Source: a bacterium (GTDB taxonomy: Bacteria > Myxococcota_A > UBA9160 > SZUA-336). From it: a stretch of DNA of 64,000 nucleotides. Numbering within the stretch: position 1 is the stretch's first letter; each line of letters starts with the position of its first letter. This document shows positions 63,522-64,000 of the stretch, piece by piece. The stretch is from assembly GCA_024226335.1 (NCBI GenBank), contig JAAELY010000270.1:16426-80425 (forward strand). Direction: 5' to 3'. Under the pieces are notes generated by a model. That model saw only the letters and a program-made list of their open reading frames with translations. It had not been told where the DNA came from and ran no database searches. A program made the position numbers and the translations under genes.

Positions 63522-64000
63522 TTAGCGACGTGCGCCCTTTGCCACACGACGGCTCAGGGCTCTGGCTCGCGCGCGGATGCTGCGGATTTCCTTGTCCGAG
63601 AAGCACAGGACTTCCAGAAACTCCTTGTGCTTCCGGGGTGCGGCGCGTTCGAACTCTGCGTGCCAGCGCCGCATGTCTTCCTCGTTGAAACCCGAGGCCG
63701 CCAGCAGGGAAATCCAACGCTCGCGATTCATGACGCGCACGCGGCCGAGTCGACCGTGGTTCTCCAGCAGTCCGACGACCATACGCTGCTGCTCCTGGAG
63801 TCGCTGGATTTCGGAATTCAGATCGCCCAGGCGTCGCTCGAGGATCTCGACCAGGCGCGTCCCCGGGGCTTCGAGCAGATGTTTGATGTCATCCAGGGGA
63901 ATCCCTGTCTCTCGATACCGGCAGATCTGTTCCAGTCGCCGGGCGTCCTCTTCGCTGTAGAGTCGATAGCCTTTTGCCGAGCGTCCCGAGGCGCGAAGCA
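63522..64000 (-). CDS. MerR-family transcriptional regulator (5'-truncated by window edge)
   Basis: Read from the right edge leftward, the frame gives RSAKGYRLYSEEDARRLEQI, typical of the wing and second helix of MerR HTH domains, then RETGIPLDDIKHLLEAPG and a coiled coil (LEILERRLGDLNSEIQRLQEQQ). The C-terminal 85 residues (MNRERWISLLAASGFNEEDM) form a TipAS-less, unnamed effector-like region. The first helix of the HTH lies outside the window. The effector is unknown. Confidence 0.88.
   Translation of the reverse strand, partial: LRASGRSAKGYRLYSEEDARRLEQICRYRETGIPLDDIKHLLEAPGTRLVEILERRLGDLNSEIQRLQEQQRMVVGLLENHGRLGRVRVMNRERWISLLAASGFNEEDMRRWHAEFERAAPRKHKEFLEVLCFSDKEIRSIRARARALSRRVAKGARR

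Overview
The window is a high-GC, densely packed chromosomal segment from a Gram-negative bacterium. The Gram-negative call rests on an outer-membrane lipid-transport (Mla) locus with its MlaA lipoprotein, several lipoproteins, a lytic transglycosylase and a PEP-CTERM-like protein. Two F420-type luciferase-like oxidoreductases, paired acyl-CoA dehydrogenases, short-chain dehydrogenases, a Ser/Thr kinase with a neighbouring FHA protein and glycoside hydrolases fit an environmental heterotroph of the former Deltaproteobacteria (Myxococcota- or Binatota-like). That placement is inferred from gene content, because no rRNA or tRNA gene is visible. No insertion sequence, prophage, CRISPR array or integrase was found.

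Layout. 1-2.8 kb: a phosphorylase-like protein of unknown role, then an amidase. 2.8-7.0 kb (minus): an apparent patatin / amidase / alpha-L-fucosidase operon. 7.0-12.3 kb (plus): modABC molybdate uptake, then lutABC lactate oxidation. 12.4-18.3 kb (plus): a Rid-family protein, a GH3 glycosidase and xylulokinase, consistent with xyloside use, then a membrane-anchored parvulin and a DUF697 protein. 18.7-23.3 kb: an F420-type oxidoreductase divergent from a run of threonine ammonia-lyase, FHA protein, Ser/Thr kinase and family 2 glycosyltransferase. 23.3-30.1 kb (minus): DUF3179 lipoprotein, unknown lipoprotein, hybrid histidine kinase, metallophosphoesterase, YIP1 membrane protein, aminotransferase. 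30.2-37.7 kb: SMP-30 lactonase, SDR and DUF420 protein, then YfiR-like, epoxide hydrolase, PEP-CTERM-like, VTT membrane and methyltransferase genes and an orphan HTH protein.

37.7-45.4 kb (mostly minus): dihydrouridine synthase, PIG-L deacetylase, a DinG/XPD-type helicase with a possible degenerate nuclease domain, and two adjacent acyl-CoA dehydrogenases divergent from an SDR. 45.9-49.4 kb (minus): mlaF-E-D-A-C, which retains phospholipids in the inner leaflet side of the envelope by retrograde transport, with mlaA inside the operon and no mlaB seen. 49.4-53.9 kb: an unknown two-TM protein, MBL-fold hydrolase, low-molecular-weight tyrosine phosphatase, quinone-oxidoreductase-like MDR and lytic transglycosylase. 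53.9-60.4 kb: a SWIM-SNF2 helicase divergent from a CobW GTPase whose end overlaps the start of a Ski2-like helicase. 60.3-64 kb: hemH-cupin-nth on the minus strand, a second F420-type oxidoreductase, and a MerR-family regulator cut by the right edge.

Most genes start a few bases after, or overlap, the previous stop, so transcription units are long. Several starts are GTG or TTG. No clearly new system stands out. The best candidates for follow-up are the SWIM-SNF2 / CobW / Ski2-like helicase locus, the FHA-kinase pair, the unusual mla layout, the phosphorylase-like protein at the left edge, and metal-site oddities in Nth and HemH.
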